Shown piece by piece: positions 13,016 to 24,870 of a DNA stretch of 64,000 nt. A program made the position numbers and the translations under genes. Source of the stretch: Cheiracanthium punctorium (Eukaryota; Arthropoda; Arachnida; Araneae; Cheiracanthiidae). The notes under the pieces were generated by a model. It saw only the letters and a list, made by a program, of their open reading frames with translations, ran no database searches and had not been told where the DNA came from. Location of the stretch: NCBI GenBank assembly GCA_038373885.1, contig JAWZYV010013163.1:868001-932000 (forward strand), written 5' to 3'. Within the stretch, counting starts at the first letter, position 1; each line of letters starts with the position of its first letter.

Positions 13016-15896
13016 ACAACTGTCACCCGTGACTAAAAAGTGACCACGCGAAACAGTGACATTAGAGTCACAAAGAGTCGCTGTGACGCCGCCGTTTAGT
13101 CACGCCACAGTCCCTATATCCGCCCACGGTGACGTTACAATGCGACCCCGCAGAGTAGTCACAACTGCGACGACGGTTGCCGCTGTGACCCTCTAGTGAC
13201 GACACAGAGCGGTCGCAGTTACAGATGTGACTACAATGCGTCGTCACAGCATAGTCGCGATCACACTGCTACTGAAATGTGCCGGTACATAGTGGTCACA
13301 ATGGCGACTCCGATATCACAAAAGTGTCGCAACCGCAACCCTCGTCACGACATTACTCGTTTGGGACTATTTTGAAAGACAAGCAATTATTAGTTTTCAA
13401 AGCAAACTAAGAGAAAGCGTTTGAGGTCCCTAAAATTTCGTTATAACGGTATTTTAAGTTTTGTACGTTATTAAAATGTGGGACATTCTAGTTTAGTTAT
13501 GTGTCAAACATGCTTTTTAGATTGGTTACATGAGGGCTATCTGCATAAGCAGTCAACAGGCCCATGTTGACAAGATAAACATAACTAGAAAATTCCAGAT
13601 AATGATGATTAAAAAAAGTAAAAACAAACACTTCAAAATACTAATATGTATACTTACATTTTAAGTCACAAAGTCGAATAACTGTAACAAGATATGAATG
13701 CAGCCATAGATTGATGCAGCCAGCAACATAAAAACAGTAAAAGTAAAAATTCACCTGTAATATTTTCCCGACTGTTTAAAAAATGTAAAATCCAATTGTA
13801 AAACTTTGAAATCCACTTTCTGTATCCATAACCAGCAAGATATCACTGCAGAAGCAAATCTTATTATAATTATTATTGCTAGTCTATAGCAATAACCTTC
13901 TCGAAAGTCTGCAAAAACAACCGGAAAAACTGTGTCCTAAAAAGCATATTTCATAACTGGCTTCCCGCTCAACGTTTCAAGATTTGAAAAACGAAATGAA
14001 ACATCAAAAGAAAAAAGAATGCGTTACTACACTCAATTGAAACGCAAACTCGCCAATCTTCAAATGCATAAAAAATTCATTTGTACTTCGTATAAATAAT
14101 CTGAATTAATATAGCCAAATCCGCGATGACTGTTCGAATTCTTGTTGCCTTATCGTGCAACCGTGAGATATTAGTTGACCCTGGATATATTGACCTCTTG
14201 CTTCCCGTAAGGAGGCCCGTAAAAGGGTGTGAAATAGAACATATGATTCGAGAGTAATCGAAACAGATTGAAAGAAATAATATGTAAATACTGGTTCATT
14301 GCTGAATTTCTAACAAAATAGCTGCAGGAGTTCTAATTTGTTTTATTGTAAATTTGAGTATTAATTACCTTATTTATATTTAAAAATTAAGTAATCTTTT
14401 GTTTTACCCCTGCTATATTTAATTTAATAAAAAATGTCAATAGAAGCAATTATGTAGGCTGCTAAGATTTTTAATTTAATCTAAAATTCTCTGAAGAATA
14501 AAAGACTACAGGAGCTGAGCTCTCATGCAAAACCCTGACTGGTCTTCGTGTAATACTCTCTAAAATAATTCTGCACCCTAATTCGGTAGATTTTAAAAGG
14601 GGCTTAACGTAGAAAAAAAGTCTCCAAATATGTTTTTCAGGAAAAGTTTAGCAAAATTGTAAAAAATTAATATAAATTATAAAAATGTTAAGATTAAAAT
14701 TCATAATTCTGTACAAAGTGGGGGTTATATACCGTCATATACAGAGTGGAGGTTCCACTGTCTGCGTAGTAAACATTTTTATACATACTGAACTCGTTTA
14801 TATTATTTTAGTTTTTAGTACTACAATATTTGAAGGCATAATATGAACTTCTCCCCTTACACCCCCCCCTCAAAAAAAAAAAAATCTTTGCAGTGACCCT
14901 GCCTTTGGGTGCCCGGAACTTATATCCCCCTAACACTTCTACACCGTATGAATGTGAAACAATATTATTTAATTAAAATAACGAAATTTTATGCGAACAC
15001 TAAGAAATGTATACAGGCCCATTACTGCCAAATAGTGCTGCCCCGGTACATTTTAAGCAGTACCACGCCGTTAACTTTTTGTGCATGTCATAGACACATG
15101 ACAGTTCGCCGTTACTAGTTATGTACCGGCGCATATGCACTTTTCAGGCACTGGTACTTCAGTGACTTCCAAACGATGGCAATCTACCTTGCTCCCGGTA
15201 TACGGCACTTCGCCAGCACGACGGGTACCCGGCAGTCATTTTGCGGGCAGTTGTGTGTTTGCTGGGTAGTTGCTCACAGGGCGTGACGTGCTCAATGACG
15301 TAAACGTTTACAAGAATATATGTATTTCATTATTTTCTTACACAGACTCCAGTTACAATTCTGAACTCTTGTACTTTTTGGAATAATGACTTTTTTTATA
15401 TAAATGATATTATTTTTAAATGAAATAATTTATTTTTAAAATTAATAACTTCAACTATAGTCCACTACTGTAAAACTATTAGTTTTAAAGTAGTAGCGAC
15501 TAATATGAGATTTTATCATATTAGTCGTTATCATTTTAGCATTTGCTCATTAAATATTTGAAATAAGGTATCACTCAAAAAAATGTGATTACAAATAAGT
15601 TTGTTAGCTAAGTCGCAAAGAACAGTCACTATGACGTCACAAAAATCGGCAGTCACAAATCAGTCCCGCAGTGACTTCACAAAGCGATCACTTAGTGACC
15701 GATCACACAGTAGTCACAGGGTGACTTCACAGTGATGTCACCTGGTGACTGGTCACAAGGAACGGGTCGCAGTGACCACACAGTGGAGTCGCATCACTCA
15801 CAAGTCACAATGTAACTAGTTTGTGATAGTCCTGTGACAGTTGTGACCCTCTGTGACGTTACAGCGACTGTTTTGTGACCATCTGTGCTATTAGGG
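13016..15896. mobile_element. 2.9-kb TIR element with GTCAC/GTGAC arrays at both ends (family Y)
   Basis: The left end is CCCTAATAGCACAACTGTCA and the right end on the minus strand is CCCTAATAGCACAGATGGTC, so the outer 14 or so bases are inverted repeats. Inside each end GTCAC/GTGAC recurs: 15 copies in about 345 bp on the left (13016-13360) and 16 in about 280 bp on the right (15620-15896), by eye count. The middle, about 2.2 kb, has no long ORF and no recognisable transposase. Dense subterminal motifs usually bind transposase (as in several DNA transposon groups); that role is inferred. A shorter relative is nested in both family-X copies. The superfamily is unresolved because no clean target duplication is visible. 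Confidence 0.8.
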
Positions 15897-16229
15897 TGTG
15901 CAAACCGCTAGAACTCACTTTCTCAAAATCGGCATTTGAGCCATTTTATTTTTTCGCCAAAGTAAAAAATCTTACATATTAGCCTCGGAAATATTCAATT
16001 CTTATTGTTTTGCGTATAAAACATTTCATTCCTGCTCCGATTTCCCATGCACACGATATTATAATAAAAAAATAATAATCTTACAAATATAAACTAACAA
16101 AAAAAAAAATCATTATTATTCTTTTTTTTTACTTTGAGAATTTAAAACATTTTATTCGGCAAAATCGCCACACATGGCAACCACGATCCTTATTTCACAC
16201 TTTTTTCACTACAGGGGTTACAATTACGG
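15897..16229. other. No recognisable feature
   Basis: AT-rich; contains an AAT-rich stretch near 16065-16130. Nothing else noted. Confidence 0.4.
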
Positions 16230-16427
16230 AAAGCTTTTTGCGTGGAGAACATAAAAAATCTCTTAAATTCCGGGAACGGGTGGACTTTCAAAGTTTTAAA
16301 GTGGGCTATGATTTATTCTATATTATTTTACATATCTGTGCAAAATTTCAGGCTGATAGGTCCATTTTTGTGGATTTGTATACGAATCAAATCCACAAAC
16401 AAACACAATTTCATTTTTATTTATAAG
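16230..16427 (-). mobile_element. Helitron-like 5' end, minus strand (truncated)
   Basis: The right edge reads ATTTTTATTTATAAGATA on plus, that is A|TCTTATAAATAAAAAT on minus. This fits a Helitron 5' terminus (TC after an A). It is preceded by an ACAAACAAACACAA tract typical of the same kind of end at 16793 and 53100. No CTAG-bearing 3' end was found to the left, so the element is truncated or its extent is unknown. Confidence 0.5.
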
Positions 16428-16794
16428 ATATGTCATGCAAAAAATTCATGTGATTAATTCAAGCAGCTAATGAAATTTAGCTGGGGTCTCAAAATGAAAA
16501 CTTTATTTAGATTCTGACGTCACTTTTACGGCAGAGCTATGGTTCTTACTTGTTTTTAAAATCGTGATGTAAAAATCCTGGTGGTAAAATAAAAAAAAGT
16601 ATCACTTTTAAGATTTTTATCTGAGTAAGTTTATCCACTTTAGAGCTTCAAAAACTCTCTAAAATTTGAGAAAAGGGTAGATTTTTCAGATTTGAAAATT
16701 CTGAAAATTGAATTTTTTTACCCAAAATGGTGCAAATTTAAAAAAAAAAGAAACAAGCATACATACATACAAACATTAACTTTTATTTATAAGA
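16428..16794 (-). mobile_element. Helitron-like 5' end, second copy, minus strand
   Basis: Ends with ACATACATACAAACATTAAC then TTTTATTTATAAGATT on plus (A|TCTTATAAATAAAAG on minus), as in the neighbouring 5' end at 16427. The interior differs from that copy, so they are separate insertions sharing only terminal sequence. The other end is not resolved. Confidence 0.5.
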
Positions 16795-16799
16795 TTAAG

Positions 16800-18010
16800 C
16801 ATTAAGATATATAAAGCGTAATATTTATAAAATTGAAATACTAACATAGAATTACATTCTGAAAAGGCACTCATATGATTTCTTGAAAAAAATAAGTATA
16901 GTTATTAAAAAGTCTCATTTGAATCTATTTTTGTGATTCCAGAGAACTTTTAAAAATAAACAACAACTTCCAAACAAACATTCCCTTATGGGAAAAAATT
17001 TATTTGAAATGGAACTGAATATTATGATATTTAATCATGGCTGAAAAAAAAAAACAAATATATTAACCAAATTTATTCCGCAACAAACAAAAATATCCCA
17101 AAGGAATCATTCATAAAAAAAAATAAGTTTGTAGGTATAAAAGAAATGTTGAATAATTCCCAAATAAAATCTTTTGAATTTGAAGAAAATTATGAAAAAG
17201 GGATGATGTGCTTTTCTTCCTTTTTTTGCGTTTTATAAGAACGGAAATAAACCCACGCGATAGAAGAAGGATTCTTTTTCGGTTTCTTTTGCAAGAGAAT
17301 GTTAAGTCTGTTGTATTGACTTGACAGTCAACAAAAATACTATAAAGTACTATCGGTTTACTGTCTGTGAATTATTTGTGATTCAAAATGTTTGTGATAT
17401 CATCAATTTTTATAAGGTAAACAAATCGTCTTTCCGAAACAATTTTGTCTGTCTGCCCATCACCTGTCACTGCTTGCTTATCTGACGGTCCTTTTTTTGC
17501 ATGTATTTCTAGTCATTTTTTTGATCCACCGATGGCAGAATGGATAAGATACTGAACACTAGTAGACAGATTATGTAAATATGTCCTGGCCTGCTACGCA
17601 GCTATCGATGTAACGGTCTGGAGTTTTGGGTGGATTGTTCCAGATGTAACATGAAAACGCGTCCGATTCCCTTAAAATGTTAACCGCCCAAGGCCTCTCC
17701 CTCTTAGGCAGATTTCATTATTTCCATTTCATTTATCACAATCCAGTGATATTATTTCAAGTTTAAAATCTGCATATTAAAAATAAATTGGCATCTTTCT
17801 GTAATTTATTCTCACTGCCCCACTACTATACCCATTACTAAAAGGGTAAATTTTGGGTTAAAATACACTTTCGTTGTTACAATAGAATTGACAATTTTAA
17901 ATAGCAAATTCCATTTTAAGATATGAATCATTAAATAGCTTAGACGAGAATGGTTCAAAACTTAAGATAGCAAGTTTTTCATTCAAAACGTTTATTCACA
18001 AAAATCAAAA
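16800..18010. other. No recognisable feature
   Basis: AT-rich, with several short A-runs. No coding region or repeat structure that I can support. Confidence 0.4.
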
Positions 18011-18011
18011 T

Positions 18012-18600
18012 CCAAGAGATACGCAGACATAGCAAGGAGCCTCCATAAGCAGTAGCATGGGCCATGAACGTAGCCTCCATAGGCATCAAAACATTTGTTT
18101 CATCTGCTTTCTAGAAACAATGGTTGAAAAAGTCAAGGCCCTGGTCGTTGAGCCATCTAATGACTGCGTCCTGAACTACTACATCGGTTTGGAAATGCCT
18201 TTCTGGCAGGTGCTTTTTTTTTCAACGGCTCAAATATACGGAAATCACTGGATGCTGGATCCGAGTTGTAAGGAGGATATCCAGTATATTCCAATGGAAC
18301 TGACGTAGAGAACCACGTGTAACCAAAGCTCTATGTGGGCGGGAGTTGTCAGGCAACATGAAGTATCACTTGTTCAAGATGAATTTCAGCTGGGGAGGTT
18401 TTCATTAACCACAAGAATATTATCACACTTCGAATTTCATAGCTGACCATGTATTTGTGAATGGTTCCATTTATTCTATTTCAAATTTCGGAGCTGCGCA
18501 TTGCTAGTAGCTTGGTCTAGTCACGTTTGATTGCTGCGATCGTCTGTTGTACCGCGAGACATGAAATTTCATTTGCTCGGGTACATGTGAGCACTTGACA
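18012..18600 (-). pseudogene. Mariner transposase C-terminal remnant
   Basis: The minus-strand translation, in shifting frames, gives PPYNSDPASSDFRIFEPLKK, then a frame with HFQTDVVVQDAVIRWLNDQG and LDFFNHCF. This is the mariner PPYSPDLAPSDFHLF...LKxHLxGxxF...V..WL..Q..DFF.xG block that holds the third catalytic Asp and the C-terminus. Stops and frameshifts show it is dead. The fragment at 45255-45640 is from the same subfamily: both share AGAGATACRCAGRCATAGCA at the low-coordinate edge and a further homologous stretch at 18530-18600 against 45570-45640. Confidence 0.78.
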
Positions 18601-18784
18601 GCTCTTATTATCTTAATTTTTGAGTCACCTACACAGTAAAAAAATTCAGAAACGGTACATACTTATAGCAGAAAGGTTACCGAAAGTATAGCGTAATCTA
18701 CCGATGCTCTACTCAAACTCACGATTGAGTTCGCGCGCATGCGCCAAGTGCCAAGAGACAGAGGGATAAGAGTGAACGAGTCTT

Positions 18785-19115
18785 CCCTTATTGCACAGAT
18801 GGTCACAGAGTCGCTGAGACGTCACAGAGGGTCACAAGTGTGACAGGACTGTCACATACTAATCACATTGTGCAGAGCCTTATTATCGCATGGGCAAATC
18901 TTGACTTTGCCCAGCGCCCCCAATTTCAAATATCGTTCTGAAATATATTTTTATATCAAAATGTATAAAAAATAAAACAAATTTAATGGATGAGGGCCCT
19001 CCAAAATTCATGAATGCCCGGGGCCCCCGCTGGTCATAATCAGGCTCTGACATTGTGACTTGTGAGTGATGTGACTCCCTCCACTGTGAAGTTTATTTGT
19101 GACCAGTCATCAGTT
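18785..19115 (-). mobile_element. Family-Y end fragment nested in X copy 1
   Basis: Begins CCCTTATTGCACAGATGGTC and continues with GTCAC/GTGAC-rich sequence matching the right end of the 13016-15896 element (CACTCACAAGTCACAATG and GTGACTGGTCAC equivalents on the other strand). It is interrupted by the CAGAGCC MITE. Only one Y end is present. Confidence 0.8.
18873..19049. mobile_element. hAT-type MITE (CAGAGCC ends) nested in family Y
   Basis: The 177-bp element runs from CAGAGCCTTATTATCGCATG to its inverted counterpart ending CATAATCAGGCTCTG. It is flanked by the perfect 8-bp repeat ACATTGTG (18865-18872 and 19050-19057). The interior has GGGCCC-rich arms. The inverted X copy carries the same MITE at the equivalent position (31401-31578), so it inserted before X was copied. 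Confidence 0.92.
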
Positions 19116-19123
19116 GACGTAGC

Positions 19124-19326
19124 CGGATGAATACTTAAATAAAACGGTTGAATACTTAAATAAAACGGATAAATACTTCAATAAAACAGCACATTATCTC
19201 CTGAAAATAATTTATGTGGAAAGAAAAAGATTTAAGATTTTTAATTTATATTTATTAATTATCCTGAAAATAATTTATGTGGAAAGAAAAAGATTTAAGA
19301 TTTTTAATTTATATTTATTAATTATG
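19124..19326 (+). repeat. Short tandem repeats: 21-bp x3, then 63-bp x2
   Basis: Three units of about 21 bp (GAATACTTAAATAAAACGG) run from 19124 to 19188. They are followed by two copies of a 63-bp unit starting CTGAAAATAATTTATGTGGA at 19201 and 19264. The inverted X copy has only two of the 21-bp units and one 63-bp unit, so the expansion is private to this copy. Confidence 0.88.
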
Positions 19327-19579
19327 GTATTTTCCCTCCATTTATAAAATACTCCAAGAAAATTTTAAGTTTCCAAAACAAGCCGTACCAGAACTAACTT
19401 TTGCAGCAGTCAGTTTACTCTTAAAGCAAATTAGAGTAAGACAATCACAGCGTCCAGGTAAGGTGCTGACCTACGAACGAATGTGTCGAGGGTTTTATTC
19501 TGATCGCTGGTAGTCACTCCTTGCGTGACAGTTTGGTGCTGCCATCTAGTGTATGTTACTCGAAACGCTTCATCTAGAG

Positions 19580-20110
19580 CATAGGTTCACAACGTGTGGG
19601 ATAACGCACCCTTGTGGGCGTTTGAAGCTTTCAGGGGGGCAGTAAAAGATCCAGAGGAAATTAGAGGGCGTTGATATGGCACGGAGGGGCGTGGGAAGAT
19701 TAACCAAATATAGTCTAAAAAGACTTAAAAATTACGCTGATAATAAAAATAAATTTTGATAAAAATACTTTTTAATATAATTAAGTATGCGTTTTGATTG
19801 TTCTCTGAAACTGTCAATTTATTTATTTAGAAAGCAATAGTTTATTATCTATTACTTCGGATCATCAAAACCCCTGTCTGTCCTTTTAACAGGTAAGCTA
19901 ATACTTTTATTCCTCTTTTTCAAATGAAGAAGAAATTCAGTAGCGTTTCAATTCCAACAATATTCTATCTATTAGTAACTTTTTTAAAATTTAATTCTTG
20001 TTTTCACCATGCATTATGTACGTTCTTGTTTCTCTGGAGTGGGAGGGGGACGGTATTTAAATATTCACTAGAAAAGGGGGCACCAGTTCAAAAAAGGTTG
20101 GGAACCTATG
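19580..20110. mobile_element. 531-bp non-autonomous hAT element
   Basis: Ends CATAGGTTC...GAACCTATG, with a perfect 8-bp target duplication ATCTAGAG at 19572-19579 and 20111-20118. The inverted X copy has the unoccupied site (ATCTAGTG, complement of 30964-30971), which confirms the insertion boundaries. There is no transposase. The 78-codon open frame starting at 19924 is not recognisable as one. Copied, without its left target duplication, as 26693-27223. Confidence 0.93.
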
Positions 20111-20869
20111 ATCTAGAGCATGTTACTTTTTCTGAAAAACTCGGAAAGGTTACTAGTTAATTCGGAAACCTTTCTGAAATACACCGAAAGGTTACTCAAT
20201 ATTTTACCAGAATGTACAGAAACATTACACATCTTTTAAAGAAATCTTACCTAAAAAGCAGGAAAATAAGTAAATATTTTTCCAAAATATGCAGAAACGT
20301 TTCTAAATACTTTACCCGCAGGGTTCGGAAACCTTTCTGCAATTTTAAACTACAAGAGCTGCCCCATATTTTGGGGTAACGTTTCCGATTTTTTTTTTTT
20401 TTTTTACCGTGTACGTTATACCTAATATTTGTTACCCTTTACAAACAAGGACAAGTTGAGGGAAATTACCTTGAGATAAGAATTTAATTATTTTCTTGTT
20501 CGAGCTCGTAAACAAGGTACTAACTAGTATATCGAATCAATTTTCCCCATTTAAAGTTACTGAAATGAGCTTAATATTTACCAAGGTCTGATAAACACTT
20601 CCAATTGATAAATAGTAGAGTATCTGTTAAAAACAAATATTATATAGATATATATTTAAAAGAATACTGTAAAAAAAGAAAATCCAAACATATATATTGG
20701 CAGATCCAAGCAGTAATAAAATTTTCTTTCTCTTCACTTTTGTTTAATATTTTAATTTTACACATTCATGAAGAAGCAGTTTGTATATGGAACTCTGATT
20801 CGTATTTCAACTCAAAAAATTGATCTATTGATAGCTCGTATCTCAAACTCGTAATTTAACCCATTTATG

Positions 20870-21134
20870 CCTACCGTCCCTTTTTTGGGACGGCATTTTC
20901 GCTATCATTCGAAAACGCTATTAATTTTCCTAGCCTTTATTCGCGAGTATTGAACCTCAATTCCACAAAATATTTTAATATGGCCAAGTAGGATGTTGAC
21001 ATTTCAATTTTTATACATAATGATTTTAAATGAAATCATCCCTTGTTCAAAAAGTTGACATCAGAAATTTATCAAATACTGCTGGTGTTAGCAAAAATCG
21101 AAGAAAGTCGCAAAAATATCCAGGCACGAATGGG
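20870..21134 (+). mobile_element. TTAA-flanked MITE, second family
   Basis: Bounded by TTAA at 20866-20869 and 21135-21138, with inverted ends CCCATTTATGCCTACC and CCCATTCGTGCCTGG. An internal palindrome, CCGTCCCTTTTTTGGGACGG, follows the left end. At 265 bp it is non-coding. The TTAA duplication suggests piggyBac-type mobilisation. It is repeated at 27983-28247 only because of the segmental duplication. Confidence 0.85.
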
Positions 21135-22749
21135 TTAAGGCACTCATGTTTCATGGTACACCGTGTATTTTTAAAATCCATTTCGATTGTTTGAAAAACA
21201 CACAACACCTATTCAACTTAAAAAACTTAGAAATTCTTTTCAGAAAAGGGTTATTTCGGAAACAGACATAAAAATTCCTTGCAATGAAGTCATAGTTAAA
21301 ATTCTCAAAACGTAACATTCTGCCAGTTCATCCAAAATATTCTTCAAATCAAGTGCAAAACAGCATCTTTATTTAATATAATTAAATTAAGATTAACATC
21401 GTGGATAGTTAATCCATAGCGTTGATTTGTAATGACACATACACTTTAAATCACTTCCAACCCAACAAGCATCTGTAAGTAATTAAAAGCGGAAGACAAG
21501 GCGAAGATCTTTATAATTGCGTTGATGCTAACAATTGGATTAGATGTGTGTGTGGGGGGGGGGGGGCATCTGAATTTCATCAACATGTAAATACACTTTG
21601 CGTTAATCAAAGTGACTTTCTCAGGCGGTGGCCTTTCATTAGAGGTTACTGTCAGTCAGCACGAGAAGTTATCTCAGTCCTTTATAAGGGATTTACAAGT
21701 TCCTAAAGGGGTTACTTATTTCAGAGACACCTAATAGAATGTTTGTGTCTGTCTCGATAGGAGGCGTTATAGAAATGAAATATGCATCGACAAATTATCT
21801 AGTTACACGGTTCTAATTACAATCAATGCCAGTACTACTGTTTACTGTACCGAATTCTTTATGTGATGATATTTGAAATCATTTAGAATACTTGGCATTC
21901 ATTATGAACTTACCTGACAAGACGACAGACCGACTCGCTTTTAACTCTTAGTTACCTGCTGACTTCACCGTCAAATATTATTTGATATCACATTCCACAA
22001 ATTCCAAAGAGTATTATGAAATGCGTGTATTTTCAGAGAGTTTTCTATACAGAAAATTAATTAAAACTTAGTTCTAGTCGTAGAGATCGAACCTTGCTGC
22101 TTGTGTGGACGGTGGGGCTTTTTTTTAAAAACTGACTGGTTTTGTATAATACTGTATAATACACTGGTTTTGTATAATAAATATAAGTTTCCGCGATATT
22201 TTCTTCCCTTTTGAGATACATTTTGTAATTATATTTTTAAAATATTTTTAATACTTCAATTTTTTTCAAGCACTACAGTTCTATTAATTTCAAACCTCGT
22301 AAATGTGTCGACAGCTTTTCAAAATCGTATTTTCATATTTTCAAAATATATACATGTACCAACAACACGGCAATGTTTGGATCAAAGCAACAGGCAAAAA
22401 TGAACTCATGGAAGATTAAAAAAAAGCCCAAAAGAAGAAAATCATTTTTTTTTTTACCTTGGGTTTAATCAAAATATCATTTACATGTAAAACAAGAGCG
22501 AGAACGAACTCTTTAAATAAATGAACATGGATGATCACATACTTTCCAGCATAATGAAACAAGAAAAGGTCGACGCATGGGTGATGATACATTTGTTAAC
22601 ATACTGAAACGAAAATCTGCTTGGTCTTAGTGTATGGATTATGATATGCTTAATATATTGCACTATTTGTACAAACTTAAAAACTCGCTAAATGGGGAGC
22701 CAAAACGTGACAATTTATTATAAATATATTTCGAGTATATTAGAAAACG

Positions 22750-23760
22750 CCTGGCGTATATTATAACACAGTTTTATTAGGCGATTTTAATATTGATTTC
22801 TATTCTGAAGAAGTGCTTTGTGGAACAAGAAAGGAAAACACTGTACACTCATGGATTATAATTCCCATTTCATGTCTTTACTGCATAGTTGGAATATGCC
22901 TATAGGAGGAATATGCCTGGCGAAGATTGTAAAACAGTTTCAGTAGGCGATTTTAAGGTAGATTTCGATTCCAAAGATGTGTTTTATGGTACAAGAAAGA
23001 GTTGATTCCTATTTTAACGCCCCCCACTCTCACCAACCTAAAAAATCCCCGTACTTTGGCGAGCTCTGCAGTCATGGGTCTCTGGGAGTAATGCACAAGT
23101 TTCAACGGTACTTAAGTATTATCCCGGCGGTCCTCTAAGACAAGCAATTTTCACCAAGATAAATGCCGGGCACATGAAATTGTTGATGGTTTGGAATACG
23201 ATTGGCAATATTTTGCCAGCAAATTTGACGAAAAAGTAGTTTGGCGGAAGTGACCGCCGGCATAATACGTACGTACCGTTTCGGCGCTCCCAAAAGAACT
23301 AGATGAAAACTAAAGTAAACAAATTAGCGATAAACGTACCAGTTAAGGAATTTGAAGACACTTTATTATTACAACTACATTAATTGGCAATCCAAAATAA
23401 ATAAAAATGTAACGGCATGCTGTGCTTACATGTTGTTCCAAATCGCCATTTTAATTCTAAATTATGATTGCCACATAAATGCAAAAAATTGTCATTGTAA
23501 CTGCATATGTTTAATAATAATCGCCACCTTGGCGAAAGTCGAGGCGTTAAAGTAGGAATCAACCCAAGAAAGACATACATCGTATACGCATATATTATGA
23601 TGCGCATTCGAAACAATATATAGAACGATGAAGTGTAGTTGTAATATACTTGGCGAATATTGTAAAATAGTTTTAGTAGACGATTTTAAGATAGATTTCG
23701 ATTCCAAAGATGGGTTTTACGAAACAAGAAAAAAAAATACAGCACAGTCATGAATAATAT
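22750..23760 (+). repeat. Three degraded copies of a GDFN-containing unit
   Basis: Units beginning near 22750, 22915 and 23650 share CCTGGCG-type starts and then a frame reading GDFNIDF (codons from 22780), GDFKVDFDS (from 22946) and DDFKIDFDS (from 23679), followed by an ACAAGAAA tract. G-D-F-N is typical of the APE-like endonuclease domain found in LINEs and in some Helitron/Helentron proteins. Since a Helitron helicase end follows directly, these may be remnants of such a domain. That assignment is inference from a short motif. Frames break soon after each motif. Confidence 0.45.
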
Positions 23761-23894
23761 ACACTTTCCAACTTAATGGAATATGAGAGAAAAATAGGGA
23801 CGATGCATAAATTATGATACGATTTTAATATATAGCGCTATAGTGCGTATTTAAAATCTGAAAATGTTTCAGATTTTCATCCTTTTATTATTAT

Positions 23895-24092
23895 TTTGTT
23901 TTGGACAAAATTTTTTATGGAATGACTATGAATAAGTCTCAAGGCCAAACTATGTTTGTTTGTGGCTTAGATTTGAGCACGCCTTGCTTTTCACACGGAC
24001 AATTATACGTGACATGGTCTCGAGTGGGCAAACCATGCAGTTTGTTTGTGTTAGCTAAAAATATTGTTCACTCTATTCCGTTAAGGGATTGA
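23895..24092 (+). pseudogene. Helitron helicase (PIF1-like) C-terminal remnant
   Basis: Translation from about 23901 gives MTMNKSQGQT, then GLDLSTPCFSHGQLYV, then SRVGKPCSLFVLAKN. This is the last conserved block of the PIF1-family helicase of Helitrons, with the usual T-x-N-K-S-Q-G-Q-T and FSHGQLYVAxSRV motifs, and it ends at a natural-looking stop (24092). Everything upstream of the block (Rep domain, Walker motifs) is absent. The 3' end of the element follows at 24313-24341. The coding end is intact over about 60 codons, which suggests a relatively young truncated copy. Confidence 0.85.
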
Positions 24093-24312
24093 TATTATTT
24101 TTTAGTAAAATTATTGTAATTAGCAATATATATAAATGTAAAGAATAAATTACAATGAATTAAAAATATAAATGTTTGGTATTGTGTTATTTTTATATTC
24201 CAGCATTGTTCACAGCGCTCCATGCCTCTTCCACTCATATACCACATCCTCACACACTTACAATAAGTTAGTCATTTCTTTCTACTAAAATAATCCTAGG
24301 AATAATTTATAT

Positions 24313-24341
24313 GGCAAAACAACGTTTGCCGGGTCAGCTAG
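24313..24341 (+). mobile_element. Helitron 3' terminus of the helicase-bearing remnant
   Basis: Hairpin GGCAAA-acaacg-TTTGCC (24313-24330), then GGGTCAG and CTAG (24338-24341) followed by T. This is the canonical Helitron 3' structure, about 220 bp after the helicase stop. The 5' end of this element is not found, and the 3.1-kb duplication ends upstream at 22684. Confidence 0.85.
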
Positions 24342-24439
24342 TAGATTTATATATTTTGTGAAAACTCAGTACATGTTTGTTCCATTCCTGAAAAATGGCA
24401 ATGGAATGGAATGAAATCTGGAATGATTGCTAGATAGGA

Positions 24440-24870
24440 GTTATTTTAAAGTATAAATGCCAAAACTGTTTTAAAAAGTTCATAGATTTCGGGATTTTGT
24501 TAAAATTGTATAAATGTTTGTTTTCGCATCCCTTAAACCGGATTAAGAGAGTACAATGAAGTTTAGAAACATGATCAGCAACGACTGAAATAACAAATGT
24601 TGGAATGTTTTGAAAAAAATTGTAGATGTTTGCGCTATTCTTGAGAATGGGAATGGAATACAATAAAGTTTAGAATCTAACATATAGATGCAAGTTAATT
24701 TGAACCCCAGATGCCAAAACAATTTTAAATATTTCATAGATTTTGGGATTTTGTGAAATCGTATGAATGTTAGTTCTCGCATTCCTTAAAAATGGAATAA
24801 GACAATACAAACAAGTTTAGCAACGTGATCAGCAACAACTAAAACAACAAAAGTCGGAATTTTTTGAAAA
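24440..24870 (+). repeat. Diverged tandem duplication, about 254-bp unit
   Basis: GCCAAAACTGTTTTAAAAAG at 24459 aligns with GCCAAAACAATTTTAAATAT at 24713. Downstream stretches (CATAGATTTYGGGATTTTGT, ACATGATCAGCAACGACT against ACGTGATCAGCAACAACT) stay in register at about 254 bp. The sequence resembles the Helitron minisatellite that follows in style (repeated GATTTTG) but is a different unit. Confidence 0.7.

Larger units (their letters stand above)
18632..20411 (+). mobile_element. Composite TIR element, family X, copy 1 (with nested insertions)
   Basis: The left end is CACAGTAAAAAAATTCAGAA. The right end on the minus strand is CACGGTAAAA(A)n, then TCGGAAACGTTACC. The body near the right end repeats GGAAAGGTTACT/TCGGAAACCTTT motifs. 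Nested inside are a family-Y fragment (18785-19115), which holds a hAT MITE (18873-19049), and a later 531-bp hAT element (19580-20110). Without the 531-bp insert the length is close to that of the inverted copy at 30686-31879. No transposase is seen and no target duplication is resolved, so the superfamily is unknown. Confidence 0.8.
19580..22684 (+). repeat. 3.1-kb segmental duplication, copy A
   Basis: The sequence from CATAGGTTC (19580) to CTTAAAAAC (22684) recurs at 26693-29799, offset 7113 and then 7115 bp. Only a handful of differences were seen by eye: A/C at 19589, T/G near 22216 and a 2-bp AA gain near 22448. Even homopolymers (T17, G13) match. It contains the 531-bp hAT element, the distal part of X copy 1, a TTAA MITE and about 1.5 kb of unassigned sequence. 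No gene is carried. Confidence 0.97.
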
